This document shows, one piece after another, positions 22,335 through 35,527 of a stretch of DNA of 64,000 bases. The DNA comes from Bettongia penicillata ogilbyi (Eukaryota; Chordata; Mammalia; Diprotodontia; Potoroidae), in NCBI GenBank assembly GCA_023548195.1, contig JAJHZJ010000220.1:3189870-3253869 (forward strand), written 5' to 3'. Every line of letters starts with the position of its first letter. The stretch's first letter is position 1. Under the pieces are notes generated by a model. The model searched no databases and was not told where the DNA came from. It saw nothing but the letters and a program-made list of their open reading frames with translations. Made by a program: the position numbers and the translations under genes.

Positions 22335-22440
22335 ATTCATATATATGTATATGTACATATATCTATGTATATGTGTATATGTATGTATTGTGAGTACATA
22401 TACATATATGTATGTACACATATATATGCATGTATAAATG
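22297..22440. repeat. TA/TG/TATG microsatellite
   Basis: 'tatatatatata' followed by 'tgtgtgtgtgtgtgtgt' and imperfect 'tatgta' units inside LTR element A. Confidence 0.9.
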
Positions 22441-23007
22441 CATTTTTTAAATCAAACACTCTTGGTACTTAAAAGAAAACATTATCCATAACTTCACATA
22501 TTTCCTTGAAGAAACATAGTGACTGTTTCACAGCTCTGAATAACCACTTTCCTCTCATTCCTTAAAGAACTGAAATCCTGTCTCCTTTTTGACACTTATC
22601 AGATAAAGAGCTTCCCTAACCATTCCAACTTCCCATTCCATTCTCTTGAGAATTTCAGGCTTCATATACTAGGAAACACATATGAAGTTCTACAAAGCGT
22701 TTGAAATCATGCCTGTTCTCCTCAGGTTAGCTTAAAATATATCAATATTCTAAGACTAGATTGTACTGCTACTTTTGGTCCAGGTAGAGACCTAAGGAAT
22801 TTATTTAATAATGACAAGGAGTTGTCAGTTTCCCCAGGCAGGAACCTCCACAGTTTCCAAAGATAAAGAATAAATAATTGACTGCCTAGTACCCACCCTC
22901 CTTGCCTTCATCTTTCAGAATCTGGAGAGAGTTAATGCTTAAATTGAATCTCAAAAAAATCAGACATTTTAAAAAATCACATTTAGGACTATGATAGAAA
23001 AATCCTT

Positions 23008-23070
23008 TATTATTATTATTATTATCATTATTATTATAATTGTTGGTACCAGCAGCAGTAGTAGTAGTAA
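23008..23070. repeat. (ATT)n and (AGC/AGT)n short repeats
   Basis: About nine ATT units, then 'agcagcagtagtagtagtaa'. Confidence 0.85.
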
Positions 23071-23379
23071 TGTTAACATTTCACAATTTTAACATGTCCC
23101 AATACAACCAGAATGAATTCAATATATTTTTTTCAGTTGTACTCCAAAACAGAAAAACCTCCCCTTTATGTGAGACAGGAAAAGTTCACATGCCAGGTTG
23201 GCCTGCCTCTCCCTGATATGATGTGAAAGTATTTCCCCAGTTACTTTATCTTTCTTATCTTTCCTATCACATTCAAAAACTTGAGTAGAACTAAGAATGA
23301 ACTATCAAAAAGTTGTCAATCTCTCTATTAATAACATTCCATCAATGAGACCAAGCCGAACAACAAAATTTTTTTCTAT

Positions 23380-23488
<109 letters not shown>

Positions 23489-24297
23489 ACCCCATTCACT
23501 CCACTGAAACTTCTGAGGGGACAGAAGGAGAAGATAAAGAAAGGTATTCTTTATTGGATGGCTGCATTTGCAACCTTACACTTTCAAACATGAAACACTT
23601 CACAAACACATGCAGATAAGACTTTTCACAAAGCATTATGGAGTGCACACCAATTTCAAAATTCAATTCATACTGGTCAAAACCTCAGGGTTGCTATTTA
23701 CTCTGACTGATTTCTAGACAATTTCAAAAAGATCCTTCCCAGAATCCAGATTCTCCCTCCTCCCCAACCCTTCTCTCTTTAGGACTGGTCTTGGGAGCAG
23801 ACAGAGGAAGGAATATAGCCAGTATTCCTTCAAACTGGCTTCCTGAAGGAATACTCAGAGGATTCTTTATTCCCTTCCTGATACCATTATGTTAAGAGCA
23901 CTCAGTTCTCTTCGTAAGACTTATACTCTGAAGCTCCCCACAGGACTCGTCATGAATAAGATTCCCTATTCTAAGACCTCCCTCTAACTTGGCTGGTCTG
24001 GTCCTACAGAGAAGAGCACTCACTTCTAACTCTAGGCAAAATTAAATTATCAACCTACGATCTCAAGGCAGACAAAGCAGTATTTAGCCACCAATATTTT
24101 CCTGCAGCTGCTCAGGTCTTGGACTTACGCTGTCTCTGGATATTTAACTTATAACCTTACCTGTATTCCTGGATTCACAAGGATTCCAAACAGTCCTAGG
24201 GAATCTAACAGTCCAAAGACAAGGCATTGCCTATACCTGTGTTCTAAATCAACATGGTCCACCTTCATCCTGAAATTTCCTTACTCAGATTTTACAT

Positions 24298-24316
24298 ATC
24301 CCCCTATGAGGCTCCA
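24298..24316 (-). promoter_or_regulatory. Candidate primer-binding site of LTR element A
   Basis: Just inside the right LTR (terminus CTCACA at about 24318 on the - strand) the sequence reads TGGAGCCTCATAGGGGGAT. A TGG start one base after an LTR CA end is the position and form of a tRNA primer-binding site. I cannot assign the tRNA. Confidence 0.4.
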
Positions 24317-24699
24317 ATGTGAGAAACATGCTCATGCTGATCAAACTACAATACAATCAGGAAAGCTTTTTATTCATTTTGACATTCATTCCCCCTGAAT
24401 GAACTGGCAGCTCCTAGGGGAGTGCTACAGGAAGACTATAATTTGTTCAGACAAATGCAAACCCTTTATACTGTTCCAAATTGGAATCTCCAGCCTCACC
24501 ATCTATTGGCTAAAAGAAGCCTCCTGAACACATCACTTCATGTTCTCTCTGATAGGCTTCACTTCAAACAGCTGGTCAAGCCTGAGCACTGGTTTCTAAC
24601 CTTTTACCTGGACATGCTAGGTCACAACTGATTAATATCTATCGCTTAAAGTTGGAAGGAGTCTTATCCCTGTGGAAACAAAATTCCTTTTTTTTTTTC

Positions 24700-25180
24700 C
24701 CACAGTGTCATGCCAATATGTGGTCTATAGAAGTCCCTATGTGTAGATTAGTGATCTCCATTTCCATTTGATTTTGACACCTTATTAGGCTGATCTTCTA
24801 TGGAGACTATATAGTGAATATGGAAAAGAACTGCATGTAGTTAAAAGGAATTGATGATGAGTTGTGGGTGTCTGAGGGACTGAGGAGAGATAACATCTCT
24901 ACATGCATTGCATTTGGAACAGGGATAGAGATGGGTCTGAGCCACACAGAAGGGTTTAGATTTAGGATCATTTGGTAGGAAATTGAGGGTCATATAAGGG
25001 ATAAATTAGAAGAGATGACACTTTATGCCTCACAGAAAGAAAATTTATTTTAAGAGCAACATTGAAAGTCATTTTACTATTATAAATAACCAGATTAACT
25101 GCAAAGAACGTAGGGAGGACGACACCATGTGCATCCAGAGAAAGAACTAATAAATAGAATTATGTATCGAATGATTTCAC
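24700..25180. other. No recognisable feature
   Basis: AT-rich unique-looking sequence. Confidence 0.5.
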
Positions 25181-25184
25181 ATAC

Positions 25185-25330
25185 ACACATTGTGTATGTA
25201 CACATGTATATGTGCACATATATCCATATATATGTATGTTTATATGTGTATATACATATATGTATACCTGTATATGCATACATATCTATATATGCACACA
25301 TATGTGTCTAAATACACATGTATCAATACG
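25185..25330. repeat. Imperfect TATG/CATA microsatellite
   Basis: Alternating 'tatatgtg' and 'acatatat' units. Frames on both strands are low-complexity artefacts. Confidence 0.85.
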
Positions 25331-25914
25331 CGTGTTTGTCTAATGATAGCCATATCTGGGAAGGGGAAAGATGAGGAAAAAAGAAAGAAAAAGGGTCTTT
25401 AAAGCTTTATCGTATATTTAAAAGGAATAGCAAGTTGTGCAAAATATATTTTTAGTTTCATATGCAATAATATGTGTTTATATCCTAGTTTATGTTAGGT
25501 AAATGTTTGTTTTATTTCTTAAGTTCAAAATGACATACTTAAAAATTAAAAAAATAAGCTGATAAAGAACTCCTAAAATAATTTCTGCTTTTGTCAGGAA
25601 GAATTAGGTTATCACTACTGTTATAAACTAATTGGTATAAGGGAACTCACTCATTTATGGACTTATATTAGAATGACCAATTAAATTCTGAGCCTCTCAA
25701 GAACTAGATCTGATATTCTGTTTATATTTTAATATAGTATCTAATCAATATAGATTCAGCTACATTGTAGGTCAGTTGTCATCTATGACTTATGACATGG
25801 ATATATTTTCTATGTATTCTCTTTTATCTATCATAGTGTTTCACATTCCTTTTATTTTCTCCCTCTCTGCCTCCTTGTCTCTCTCTCAGTCTCTCTCTAT
25901 ATGTACGTGTGCAT
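25331..25914. other. AT-rich, no recognisable feature
   Basis: No coding signal and no repeat that I can name. Confidence 0.5.
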
Positions 25915-26050
25915 ATATTTTCACACACACATACATATGTGTACATTACATGCATGCAAATATAGTTTGTTATATTATATGTACACATGTACATATGTGC
26001 ATGTAATACATATATTATGTATGATATATGCATATGTGTGTAGACATACA
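25915..26050. repeat. Imperfect TG/TATG microsatellite
   Basis: 'cacacacatacatatgtg' and similar units run through to 'gtgtgtagac'. Confidence 0.8.
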
Positions 26051-26139
26051 CATTTAGTGATGTTAAACTTCTCAAACTGACATGATCTTTGATTGTCTTA
26101 GAAAATGAAGTAGATTTCTTTTCTGAAATGAAATAATTA

Positions 26140-26255
26140 GCATACTACTTGACACAGAGTAAAGCAAGCATTTGTTAAGTGCCTATTATGTATCAGGATT
26201 TGTGCTAAGTACTTTAAAAATATATTATTTCATTATTTCCTTTACCTCAAAATCT
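26140..26255 (+). mobile_element. Marsupial SINE-type fragment
   Basis: 'agcatttgttaagtgcctat' and 'tgtgctaagtac' match the common 'tattaagtgcctactatgtg' type repeat, recognised from memory. Confidence 0.55.
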
Positions 26256-26284
26256 AAAAAATAGTAAATCTATGCACTCTGGTG

Positions 26285-26515
26285 CAACTAGGTGACACTT
26301 TCAATAGTACTAGTCTTGGAGTCAGGATGGTCTGAGTTCAAATCTAGTCTCAGATATTTACTGGTTGTGTGATCCTGGGAAAATCAATTACACTCTGTTG
26401 TCATCCTATATAATGGAAATAATAATTATATCCCTTTCTTCCTAGGGTTGTTGTGAAGATAATGAGATGCTCTTTGTAAAATGACTCTGTCAACCTTTAA
26501 GTATCATCTGAGTGT
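26285..26515 (+). mobile_element. MIR/THER-type SINE
   Basis: 'ttggagtcaggatggtctga', then 'gttcaaatctagtctcag', 'ggttgtgtgatcctgggaaa' and 'ctagggttgttgtgaagata' follow the order of the tRNA-derived MIR/THER SINE core and 3' part. Confidence 0.8.
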
Positions 26516-26639
26516 TGCTTACTACCATTTGAAAGTTTTGAGCATTTAGAAACTAAAAATAAAGAAAATTGTCAATTTGCTTTATGTTTTGGTTATTTTT
26601 TTTCTGTAATGTTCTTAAAATATTGAATCAGCATTAGGC

Positions 26640-26870
26640 CAAATTAGATGCAATCAAGCATCTATTATGTCCCATGCATTGTGATAGTCATTGGGGATAC
26701 AAAGAAAAATGAAATAATCCCTGACCTTGATGAGCTCATAGTTCTGGGGGAAAAAATGTGTACACAGAAAATTAAATACAAAACATATACCAATTACCTT
26801 CAAAGTCATTTATATACAGAGAATGCTAACTAGGAAATTCAGGATAGGCTTTTTAAAGGAAATCTTTCTG
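26640..26870 (+). mobile_element. Marsupial SINE-type fragment
   Basis: 'tcattggggatacaaagaaa', then 'ccctgaccttgatgagctca' and 'tagttctgggggaaaa' match the body of the same repeat type as 26140-26255. A 61-codon frame within it is a chance frame. Confidence 0.65.
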
Positions 26871-27304
26871 TTGAGTTTTATAGCATTATGGTTATTTTTG
26901 ATGATTTTGGAGAAAAAAAAGTTTGGTGGATCACTAGTCCGAGGTTAAAATGAATTGCAAATTAATCACATGAAACTGATTCAATCTATGGAACTGCTAA
27001 GTATGCTAAATATGCTCAAGATGAATAAAAAGTCATTTAGCAGTTTAGGTCACTGAATCAAATTAGTCATTACAAATGTGTTATATTGTAGAAAAGTAAA
27101 ATTTTAATTTAAAATTAAGAAAAACATTACAAGTGATGCAAGAATAACAGTAGAAGCCTTGAGTTTAACAGGACTTTAAAGAGCATCTAGTTTGATTCTT
27201 TAACTTTATATGCCATGAAATTACCACATATACTTGACTGATTTCCACAGTTGCTAATGTATTCCAAGAGGATGCTCTTAACCTGTCTTAAATGTAGTTT
27301 GTTT
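26871..27304. other. No recognisable feature
   Basis: AT-rich unique-looking sequence. Confidence 0.5.
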
Positions 27305-27683
27305 TGTCAACAGAGGCAATCTAGAAGGGGGATCTCACTTCTGAAAGAATACTGAGAAATTGAAAAAAAGATTGTAGTCTATGTTGGTATGGTAATAAAT
27401 AGATTTTAATAGGGAAAACTTATGCCTGTGTAGTGCTAAGGCAGTGGCAAATTTCTTAACCACACTTACGTCAGGGCAGATATATAAAAAACAATAAACA
27501 AAACAAAACAAAGAACAAAAAAAAAAACAAAAAAACCCCTAAAACAAAGAAGGTATAGGGTAAGAGATTGCCCAGGGTCACAGTCAAGTTTTCCCATAGG
27601 ACAGAGTTGCCTTTTGCAGGTTGCTTTAACCAGGAAAATTGTGGTCAAGTTTCCGCACTCTTGTTCCTACTGTACACTCCACC

Positions 27684-30420
27684 CCTCTCACCTGCTCATA
27701 CATTCTTTCGAGAAGTGTTTTCCATGAGGTTCTCTTGACAGTACATTAGTGATTCAATTATAAAAGGAGTAGAGGAGCTCCAACCTGAGTTGAGGCACTA
27801 TTCAAAACAGCAATACAGTCACTAGTGGGAAAACAACATAGCTAGCAAGAGAATTACCTCAACAGTTATAACTTTCTTCCATCCTATGACAAGGGAGATT
27901 AAAAAGAATCTATGACATCTGGTGTTTAGTGAGAGAAGTGGATTAATGAGTTTATTACAAGCTGGCTGAATATCTGAACTAAGTGCAGAAACAAAGAACT
28001 ATGGCATGGGCAATTGTACAACATATTAGTTTACACTTTGATGTTTTTATAATTTACATCTTTGTTTGTTAGTGTTGAGAGCTCTCACAATTTTCCTTGA
28101 TTGGTAAGTGTAACAAGATTGAGTAATCACAGTACAAGCCATAGCAAGAAGAGGTAAAACCATGGACTCATTTTAGAAGGATATCTACCTAACACCAATA
28201 TAACTGGGAGAACTCAGTAAATAGATAAAGTGAAACAAAAAAAAGTAAAAAAATACAATAAAAAGCATCAACATTAATTGACATCAAGTCTTTTTGTATT
28301 TTAGTCACTCACTCCCAATGTCCATTTCATCAGCAAATTTCATCTATGATCACAGATGTTCCATGTATTCATTTGGTCTCCAGAAACAAATTCGCTTAGA
28401 CTTTCTGGAATGGATTTCATTCAGCGTACCTCTGAAATAGTATACACTTCAGTAGATTGACTTCTTTGATTCCAGGTTAGAGTAATTTACATTGGACATA
28501 TATTATTGTTTGATCTTGTTGCTTTCTCAAATTTTTCCACTCCAATTCATTGCAATATTCCACTATTAGAAGGATTAAATCCTGATAAGAATCTAATCAT
28601 GTACATGAAACTATAGGCAACAACACTCTTTAAAGTATATTTTCTATACCTTACACAACTGAATCGTCTTACAAGAGACTGATATTATTCCAAATGTAAC
28701 AAAAGTCCTGAGATGGAATGCATAAATACACTGAGTAATGAATTCTCGATTCTATACAGAAAATAAAGTATGTTAAATGAGTTCTTTGCAGTAAATCAGG
28801 ATGAGCTGTTAACTATATTCCCATGGAATAGATACTTCACAAATTTTACTCTCCATTAAAATAATAGATTGCAATGAAATACTGTTCTTTAAAACAAAAT
28901 AGATTACTGACTTTAACTTCACAAATTAATAGATAAATGTCTTTGTTTCATAAGATTACTTTTTTTTTTTGTTTTGCCCATTCATTCCCATGTCATTCTG
29001 AAAAAAAAAATGAACTACCTCAGGGATTTAATCTTATATGTGATTTTTTAAGTATTAGCAGGCAGATGACAAGCCTAAGAACCAATGTACTTAGTAAATT
29101 GAAACATGGAATGACTGCACATTCTGGTTGAATATTGTGAGATCTTATAGAATTGCATGTGCTCATATCTTTTACTGACTTTCTATCCTTATCATAGCAG
29201 TTTGCTATGAAAGGGGGTGGGGGGAAGGGAATCATTATAGCATCAGTAAAAATGTTTGCCTAATCCTAAGGGCACAGAGTGATCGAAGACATGTATATCA
29301 GAATAAAGCAACCTTAATTCTGTTTGATTTCAGGTAAGAAACACTATCAAGATTGTTTGGAGCAGCATATCGAGCAGTAATATTATATCCCTTATCAAAA
29401 TTCAGAATTAATCAGGTAAGAAACAGTTCTGTTTATAATAAAGTTGCACAAGTGGGAAACTGAATCAAGAGGAACCTACCTTCAGCAATGCCAAGTTTTA
29501 TCTTCTCAAATTTTCTAAAATACAGACATTCTTCTATAACAATTCAGGATCACACACCATTTGAGAAGTTGGTGGCATTTCCCTCAAATGAAAGATTCCT
29601 TAAACAATATTCAGATGGATAATCATACCTTAATTTAAAATGCAGAACAAAATCAATTATGTTCTCAAGAGATTTTTACCTCAAATAGCAAGTTTCACTA
29701 ATCCAGCTTGAGGATAGATACAGTTATTATTACCCTTATGATGTTGCAATAAGCAAGAAAAATTTACCAGAATTTGTACAAAAGATTTCACTTTTACTTT
29801 TTTTTGCTTCTTCTCAAGTTTCAACCTTTCCCAGTGGAAAAGATATAATTAGAAATAACTTGTGTAATATAAACTACTTGTAAATTTTTTTCTATTCTTT
29901 TCAAGGAATGTATTTCCTCAGTAAGCCATGAATTAATAATCCATAATGAATTCTTTACTTTGAAATTTCATATGTCTACCCAGATCTTTCACAAGGATAA
30001 TAAAACTTATGATTTTGACAAAATAGATGACCTCAAATAGGTCCTAGTATACTAATTTACAAATAAGGAGATTCCACAAGATCTCTTTGTGTACCTTTTC
30101 TGAAATAATTGCCAATTTTCCCCTTTTTCCCCATAGTTTTTTTTTCCAGTCCCTGCTGAATTTCATCACTCAATTATAGACCTAACTTGCAGGATTTTTC
30201 TTAAACTTTTACCAGAGTAAAGTTCGTCCATCTGGAAGTTCTCAGGAAGGCTCACTCTTGCTCCTTTTGCTACCTTAAATAAGTTTCTTGCATTTTCTGA
30301 TCTGACACTTTCTTTATAGATAATATTCAAAGATTCTTCAATTCTCCTAATTCTTTCTTTCCCTATTTATCTCCTTTTAGTCCTCTGACAATTGTAGTCT
30401 GAAAGGGTGATGGGGGATAA
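27684..30420. other. Interior of LTR element B, non-coding
   Basis: AT-rich with stops in all frames over any meaningful length. I can identify no domain. Confidence 0.45.
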
Positions 30421-30426
30421 GGGAGT

Positions 30427-30502
30427 GAAGGAGGGAGGAAGGGAGAGAGAGAGAAAGAGAGAGGGAGACAGAGAGAGAGAGAGAAAGAAAGAGAGAGAGA
30501 GA
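30427..30502. repeat. (GA)n-rich tract
   Basis: 'gagagagagaaagagaga' units; the opposite strand gives Ser-Leu repeats that are not a gene. Confidence 0.9.
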
Positions 30503-31284
30503 TTTTCTTTTTCTCTACAACATTCTCTGTTTCCAAAAAAAAAAAAAATCTAGTCACCCCTATATTTTATTCTTGAAGGTATTATATACATTTTTCCTAT
30601 AATAAGGGCAACTGTCATTTCAAATTCTGTCTTAATAGCTCTGAAAGCCTTATGTTGGCCTAGTATATAAATTTTCCATTAAACTACACAACGAGCTACC
30701 TTTTGTGCTCCAAACTTGTTAACTGGCACAATCAACCAATATTTTCCATAACCTGTACTCAATCCAGACATCTAGCATGCTGGTGAGGTCATGCACCTGG
30801 GTGTAGGTGGCCTACCCAGCATTACCCTTGCAGACATATCATTTCTCCCCCAATATAATTCTCCCAAATGAGAATGGCCCTGGCTTTCCTCATGAAGATC
30901 TCTCTCATCAAATTAATTTCTTTGGCATTCTGTTAGCTATACCAAATGTATCAACACAGACTTTCTGGAAGGAAGGGCCCATTTCCAGAAGAATATTGAG
31001 ATGCAGTAAAAGAAAGGTAGTCTTTGCCAGTATGGTAGTAAATAGATTTTATTTGGGGAGGAAGCTTGTTAATGATATAGGTAGTGGCAAGACAGTGGCA
31101 AACTCCTTGCCAAACTTAGGATAGATTAGATCTTATATAGAAACTGAAAAAAGAAAGCTCAGTGCCAGGGAAGGCCCAGATCACATAGAAATTTTCCCAT
31201 GGCATAGAGCTGCTTGTATTGTTTATATTTCAAATGACCCTTGATGTCACATTCCCACACTCTTACTCCAACTGTGCCATTGTA

Positions 31285-31455
31285 TATATCTATCTATTTG
31301 TGCAATATATTTTTTTCCCTCCAATAGATTGTAAAGTCCTTGAAGTCAGAGACTCCTTTTGCATTGTTTTTGTGTGGTATTTGAATGCTAAAATTGCCTT
31401 ACCACTGAAAGCACTTAAAGGAAACTTGTTGATGAATGGGTTGATTAAATGTCTT
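31285..31455 (+). mobile_element. L2 3' end
   Basis: 'agattgtaaagtccttgaag', 'cagagactccttttgcattg' and the final 'gatgaatgggttgattaaat' are the L2 terminal sequence, adjoining the right LTR of element B. Confidence 0.7.
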
Positions 31456-31576
31456 CCCTTTTATCACAGAGATAATTAGTGCCATAGATATTAAAATAAT
31501 GCTAGTTTTCTTTGGGAAATAGGACAATATATTCTTCTCATTTCTTCTCAATGTCACTGCCTAATGGATATTAACT

Positions 31577-31712
<136 letters not shown>

Positions 31713-32929
31713 ATGATGGAATATCAGGTTAGACAAAAAAAAAATTGTGTACCTTAATGTTATTTCATAGACATATATACAAATATTTTACTGAGAAATT
31801 ATATATTGCTTTAAGATTTATAAAATATTTTGCAAAAAAATATCTCATTTGATCCTTATAACAATCCTGAGATATAGGATAGTAAACATATTTTGTAGAA
31901 GAATTAACTTATATTTTGCAATTACGCATTTGTGTTTGAGACACCCTGGAAATTGATAGATATTGGACATGAATCATAATAGCTTCTCCTGGTCAGCTAT
32001 CTTGCCTCCCAAATAAGTTAAATTATGCTCATTGATATTTTTATTAGACTTGAGTAAATATAGGCAAGGTGTGTATGATAGTCAACAACCAAATATAAGT
32101 GTCATTGTCTGTCAAATAGATGGTCATGTTCACAGCTATTTTAAAGTGATGAAATTTACTTTTTTAAACAGACATTCATGATATGTAGATTATGTTATGG
32201 CTCCCTGAACTGACTGCTATGGTGGATAATATTTTGAATACAAATGTTGGAATTTCCTATGATCTAGACTATGAACAATTACTTTGCAGAGTTATATAGA
32301 GTCCAGGCCTTCTTAAACTGTAGTTCATTAATGGAAAAAGTTTAAAAATACTTGCAAGTGTAGACCATTGTAAAATACAGCAATGAAGGCATGAGGTAGA
32401 GTTCTAAGAATCTCTTGTCCAGATGAAATAATTTAGAATTACCAGTTTATTTTGTAAACCCTAAGTAAGAACCCATTATAAGTACACATATTAGTTCTGA
32501 CTGAATACTATATAGAACTACTGAATACTATATAGCAGTAGTATTTTTTAAATTAAAAATAGTTGCTTATAACTTATAACCAATATTTTATTCAAAAGTT
32601 TAAAAATTATATTTCAGCTATTCAAGATTTTCTGTTCTACTGCTCATGTAACCTAATCTTCTCTCCTTTTTTTTCCCCCTCTCTTCTCTACTCTCTCTGT
32701 CTCTGTTTCCATGGATAAACTTTGTTGAACCCCCCACCTTCAAAAAAATCTGATTTACATAAATCTAGGAAAGAATGAGCAAAATTCAATCTAAAATACA
32801 AAACAAATAGTTACTTCTAACAGTTTCCTCTATTTCAGATTAATTCAATAACTGTCTAATTCTCACTTTTGCCTTGCCTGGGGAAAGTTGAATAATATAA
32901 ATTAAGTGATATGTGTAAGACTTAGGTAG
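31713..32929. other. AT-rich, no recognisable feature
   Basis: It contains only a minor tandem of 'ctgaatactatatag' (19-base period) near 32500-32540. No gene is seen. Confidence 0.5.
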
Positions 32930-33880
32930 ATATTAATCACTTCTCAAATGAGATTAATACAGACATGCAAAAGACAATTTTCTATAATAAAAATAGATTA
33001 GACAAATTAAAAAAAGATTGATGAGGAAATAAAATATCCGAAAAATAATATTAAAAGTTTCACATAGAAGTAGGAATAGAAAAAGGAAAGACTTATTTTA
33101 TTAAAAAAAAATACTAAGAATTCTCAACCATTTCATTTAAGAAAAGCAACAACAATTAGAAAGCATCAATTCAAACCCTACCTCCTACAGCTAAATGTGA
33201 CATTAACAATGATAGTAATGAAAGAAGATAGATTGACTGATCGGACTAGGAATACTTTAAGAGTAAGATAAGTAGCCATCTGTTAGTTTGATTTGAAAGA
33301 AAAAAATCAAAGGAGAAGCTTAATGATAAAAAATGAGCATTCAAAACAAAAATTGAAGAACTCATTAGAAAATATTTTACCCTATCTATGTTGACAAAAT
33401 AATAACAGAAAATAAATAAATATTTACAAAACTAAAAAATATACACATACTCAAAACTGGATATAGTTAAATAACTCAAACTCAGAAGAAGAAATTGAAT
33501 AAGCCGCAACTGAATTCCAAAAGAAACATACACAGGAACAGATGTATTTACAAGTAAATTCTATCAAGCACTTATACAACAATTACTTTGAATACTACAT
33601 AAACTGAAAACAATCTCTTTCTATGATAAAAAGTAGTCTTGATGCCTAAACCAAAGAGAAACAAATAGAAATAACATTATAACTCAATGGCCATGATAAG
33701 TATAAATACAAAAGTTCTAAACAAATTCTTAGCCATATAGCCAGAAAAATATCTTAAAAATTATTTTATGAGATGGCCAGGTTGAATTTATTCCAGGAAT
33801 GAAGAATTTGATTAATAATAAGAAATCTGGTTAGAAGTCACAAGTGCAAAACCAGAAGAATAATTAAAACAATAATAACA
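32930..33880 (+). pseudogene. L1 ORF2 remnant (region before RT, and RT)
   Basis: Decayed sense-strand ORF2. 'gaactcattagaaaat' and 'gaagaagaaattgaataagc' precede 'aagtaaattctatcaagca' (the NEFYQ region), 'ttgatgcctaaaccaaagag' (the LIPKP region) and 'gaatttattccaggaatgaa' (the GFIPGM region). The order of these reverse transcriptase blocks matches the L1 at 63590-64000. Every frame is broken, so it is dead. The left limit is approximate. Confidence 0.75.
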
Positions 33881-34189
33881 AAATTTTAAAAATTACTTTA
33901 GAAATATTATGCATTATGATAAAAGTAACAGCGAAGAATTCCAGATCATTTGTGATGAAGCATCCATCTGACAGAGATATGATGGACTTAATACTATAAA
34001 GACACTTATACTTTTTGGATGTAGCTACTCTGTGAATTGGTTTTTGTTGACCATGCTTTTTCTTCTGTTTTCTTTTCCTTTTTTTTTTTTTAATGGATGT
34101 GTGTATGATGATTTCGTTACTGAAAGGTGTAATAGAAACGCCAAAAAATAAAAGAAAAATGGAATCATTTAAATGTCCTCTATATGGGT
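33881..34189. other. No recognisable feature
   Basis: AT-rich. A 110-codon antisense frame is rich in Lys/Phe from A/T runs and has no domain. Confidence 0.5.
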
Positions 34190-35527
34190 GGAGCAAAGCT
34201 GGCTAATTAGAAAGGAGGACCCGTTCTCTCTCTCACCTCACAGTTCATGAAACACATGCAAAAACGACTCTAAACAAATTTTAGAGCAGCAGAAGTTACG
34301 AAATGACAGAATGAAACATTCAAAGCCCAAGACAGCCTGGAAGGTCCACAGAAAAGGTCGATCACACGTGACTCGGAGCAGAGCACAGCCCAGAGTGGGT
34401 CACACACCACAGACAAGACAAAGCAGGCTTCAGGGTATGCAATCACAGGCAGACGTGGGTCCCAGATTTCATAACGCACAAATGCTAAAGACCAGCTTCA
34501 AAGGTCAGTAAGAAAGCTCTTTCACCAGTGTGAGAGAGGAGAACAGTCTGGCCCCAGGGCAGCATCCACCTTTGGAGCCCTCAACCTAAAGGCCCTGGGG
34601 GAATCCAGCAACCAGCAACTGATTTGAGACTCAATCCTAAATCTCAGTCCCAACTTGAAGAGGAGTGCTGGAGTGGCAGAGGTGATGGTGTTTGTGGAGA
34701 AAAAATTCCACCAGAAGTTTCAGGGCAGAAAAGAGTGCTTTTGGTTGCTCACAGACTAGGACGCAGGACAGGAGAGGAGTTTATGCCTCTCCCATGATTG
34801 TGTCACCTTGGAGGAACTGAGAACTTACAGGTCCCTACAGATATCTCAGAGAACAGCTCCACAAAATGTCTGAAGCCTAGAGTGGTATGCCCTCCACTTC
34901 AAAAAGGATTCAAAAATCAAGAAACTGGCTGAGAAAATGCAAAAAAGGGAAAAATAAGAGGGTAGAAGGTTACTTTCTTGGTGAAAAGGTATTTTCTTCC
35001 ATCCCTTCAAATGAGGAAAAGCAAAGCAGACCATCAGAGGAAGACAATAAGGTCAAAGCTTCTACATCCAAAAATTTCAAAAAAAAAAAAAATACACAGT
35101 GGTCTAAGCCACAGAAGAGTTCAAAAGATTTTGAAAATCAAGTGAGAGAGCTGGAGGAAAACTTGGGAAAGAAATCAGAGTTATGCAAACAAATCCTGAA
35201 AATCTAATCAACATCTTGCTAAAGGAGACCAAAAAATGCTGAAGAAAATAACACCTTTAAAAATATACTAACTGAAATGGCAAAAGAGATACAAAAAGCC
35301 AATGAGGAGAAGAATGATTTATAAACCAGAATTGGCCACATGGAAAAGAATATTCAAAAGTTAACTGAAGAAAATAGTCCTTTAATAATTAGAATGAAGA
35401 AGATGGAAGCTAATGACTTTATGAGAAACCAAGAAATTATAAAACAAAACCAAAAGAATGAAAAATAGAAGATAATGTGAAATATCTCATTTCAAATAAA
35501 ATCAACTGACCTGGAAAATAGATACAG
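34190..35527 (+). mobile_element. HAL1/L1 5' part, truncated at its 3' side
   Basis: The start 'gggtggagcaaagctggcta' is a decayed L1-family 5' end. 'gcccaagacagcctggaagg' and 'agtttcagggcagaaaagag' are shared with copy a. ORF1 starts at the ATG at 34937. Homology stops near 35527, just after 'gacctggaaaatagatacag', in the middle of ORF1. No 3' UTR follows. Confidence 0.78.
34937..35527 (+). pseudogene. HAL1/L1 ORF1 N-terminal part
   Basis: Basic N-terminus, acidic segment ('SIPSNEEKQSRPSEEDN'), then coiled coil ('ENQVRELEENLGKK'), broken by stops and frame changes. The RNA-binding and C-terminal domains are missing. Confidence 0.7.

Larger units (their letters stand above)
27305..31281 (-). 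mobile_element. Degenerate LTR retroelement B (LTR pair with non-coding interior)
   Basis: Direct repeats at 27305-27683 and 30947-31281 share 'aagaatactgagaaat' or 'aagaatattgagatgc', 'tatggtaataaatagatttt', 'aggcagtggcaaa' and 'cgcactcttgttcctactgt'-like blocks. Both begin TGT...CAACA. Read on the - strand, the right copy has TATATAAG (about 31139-31132) and AATAAA (31053-31048), as expected for a 5' LTR. The left copy has an A/C-rich expansion (27485-27540) next to its TATA region. The 3.3-kb interior has no surviving viral frame, so the family cannot be named. Confidence 0.55.

Noticed and set aside
22152..22421. 89-residue antisense frame as a possible retroviral protein remnant in LTR element A
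   Set aside because: Its N-terminal half is microsatellite; the Lys/Ile-rich remainder has no motif I can tie to gag, pol or env.
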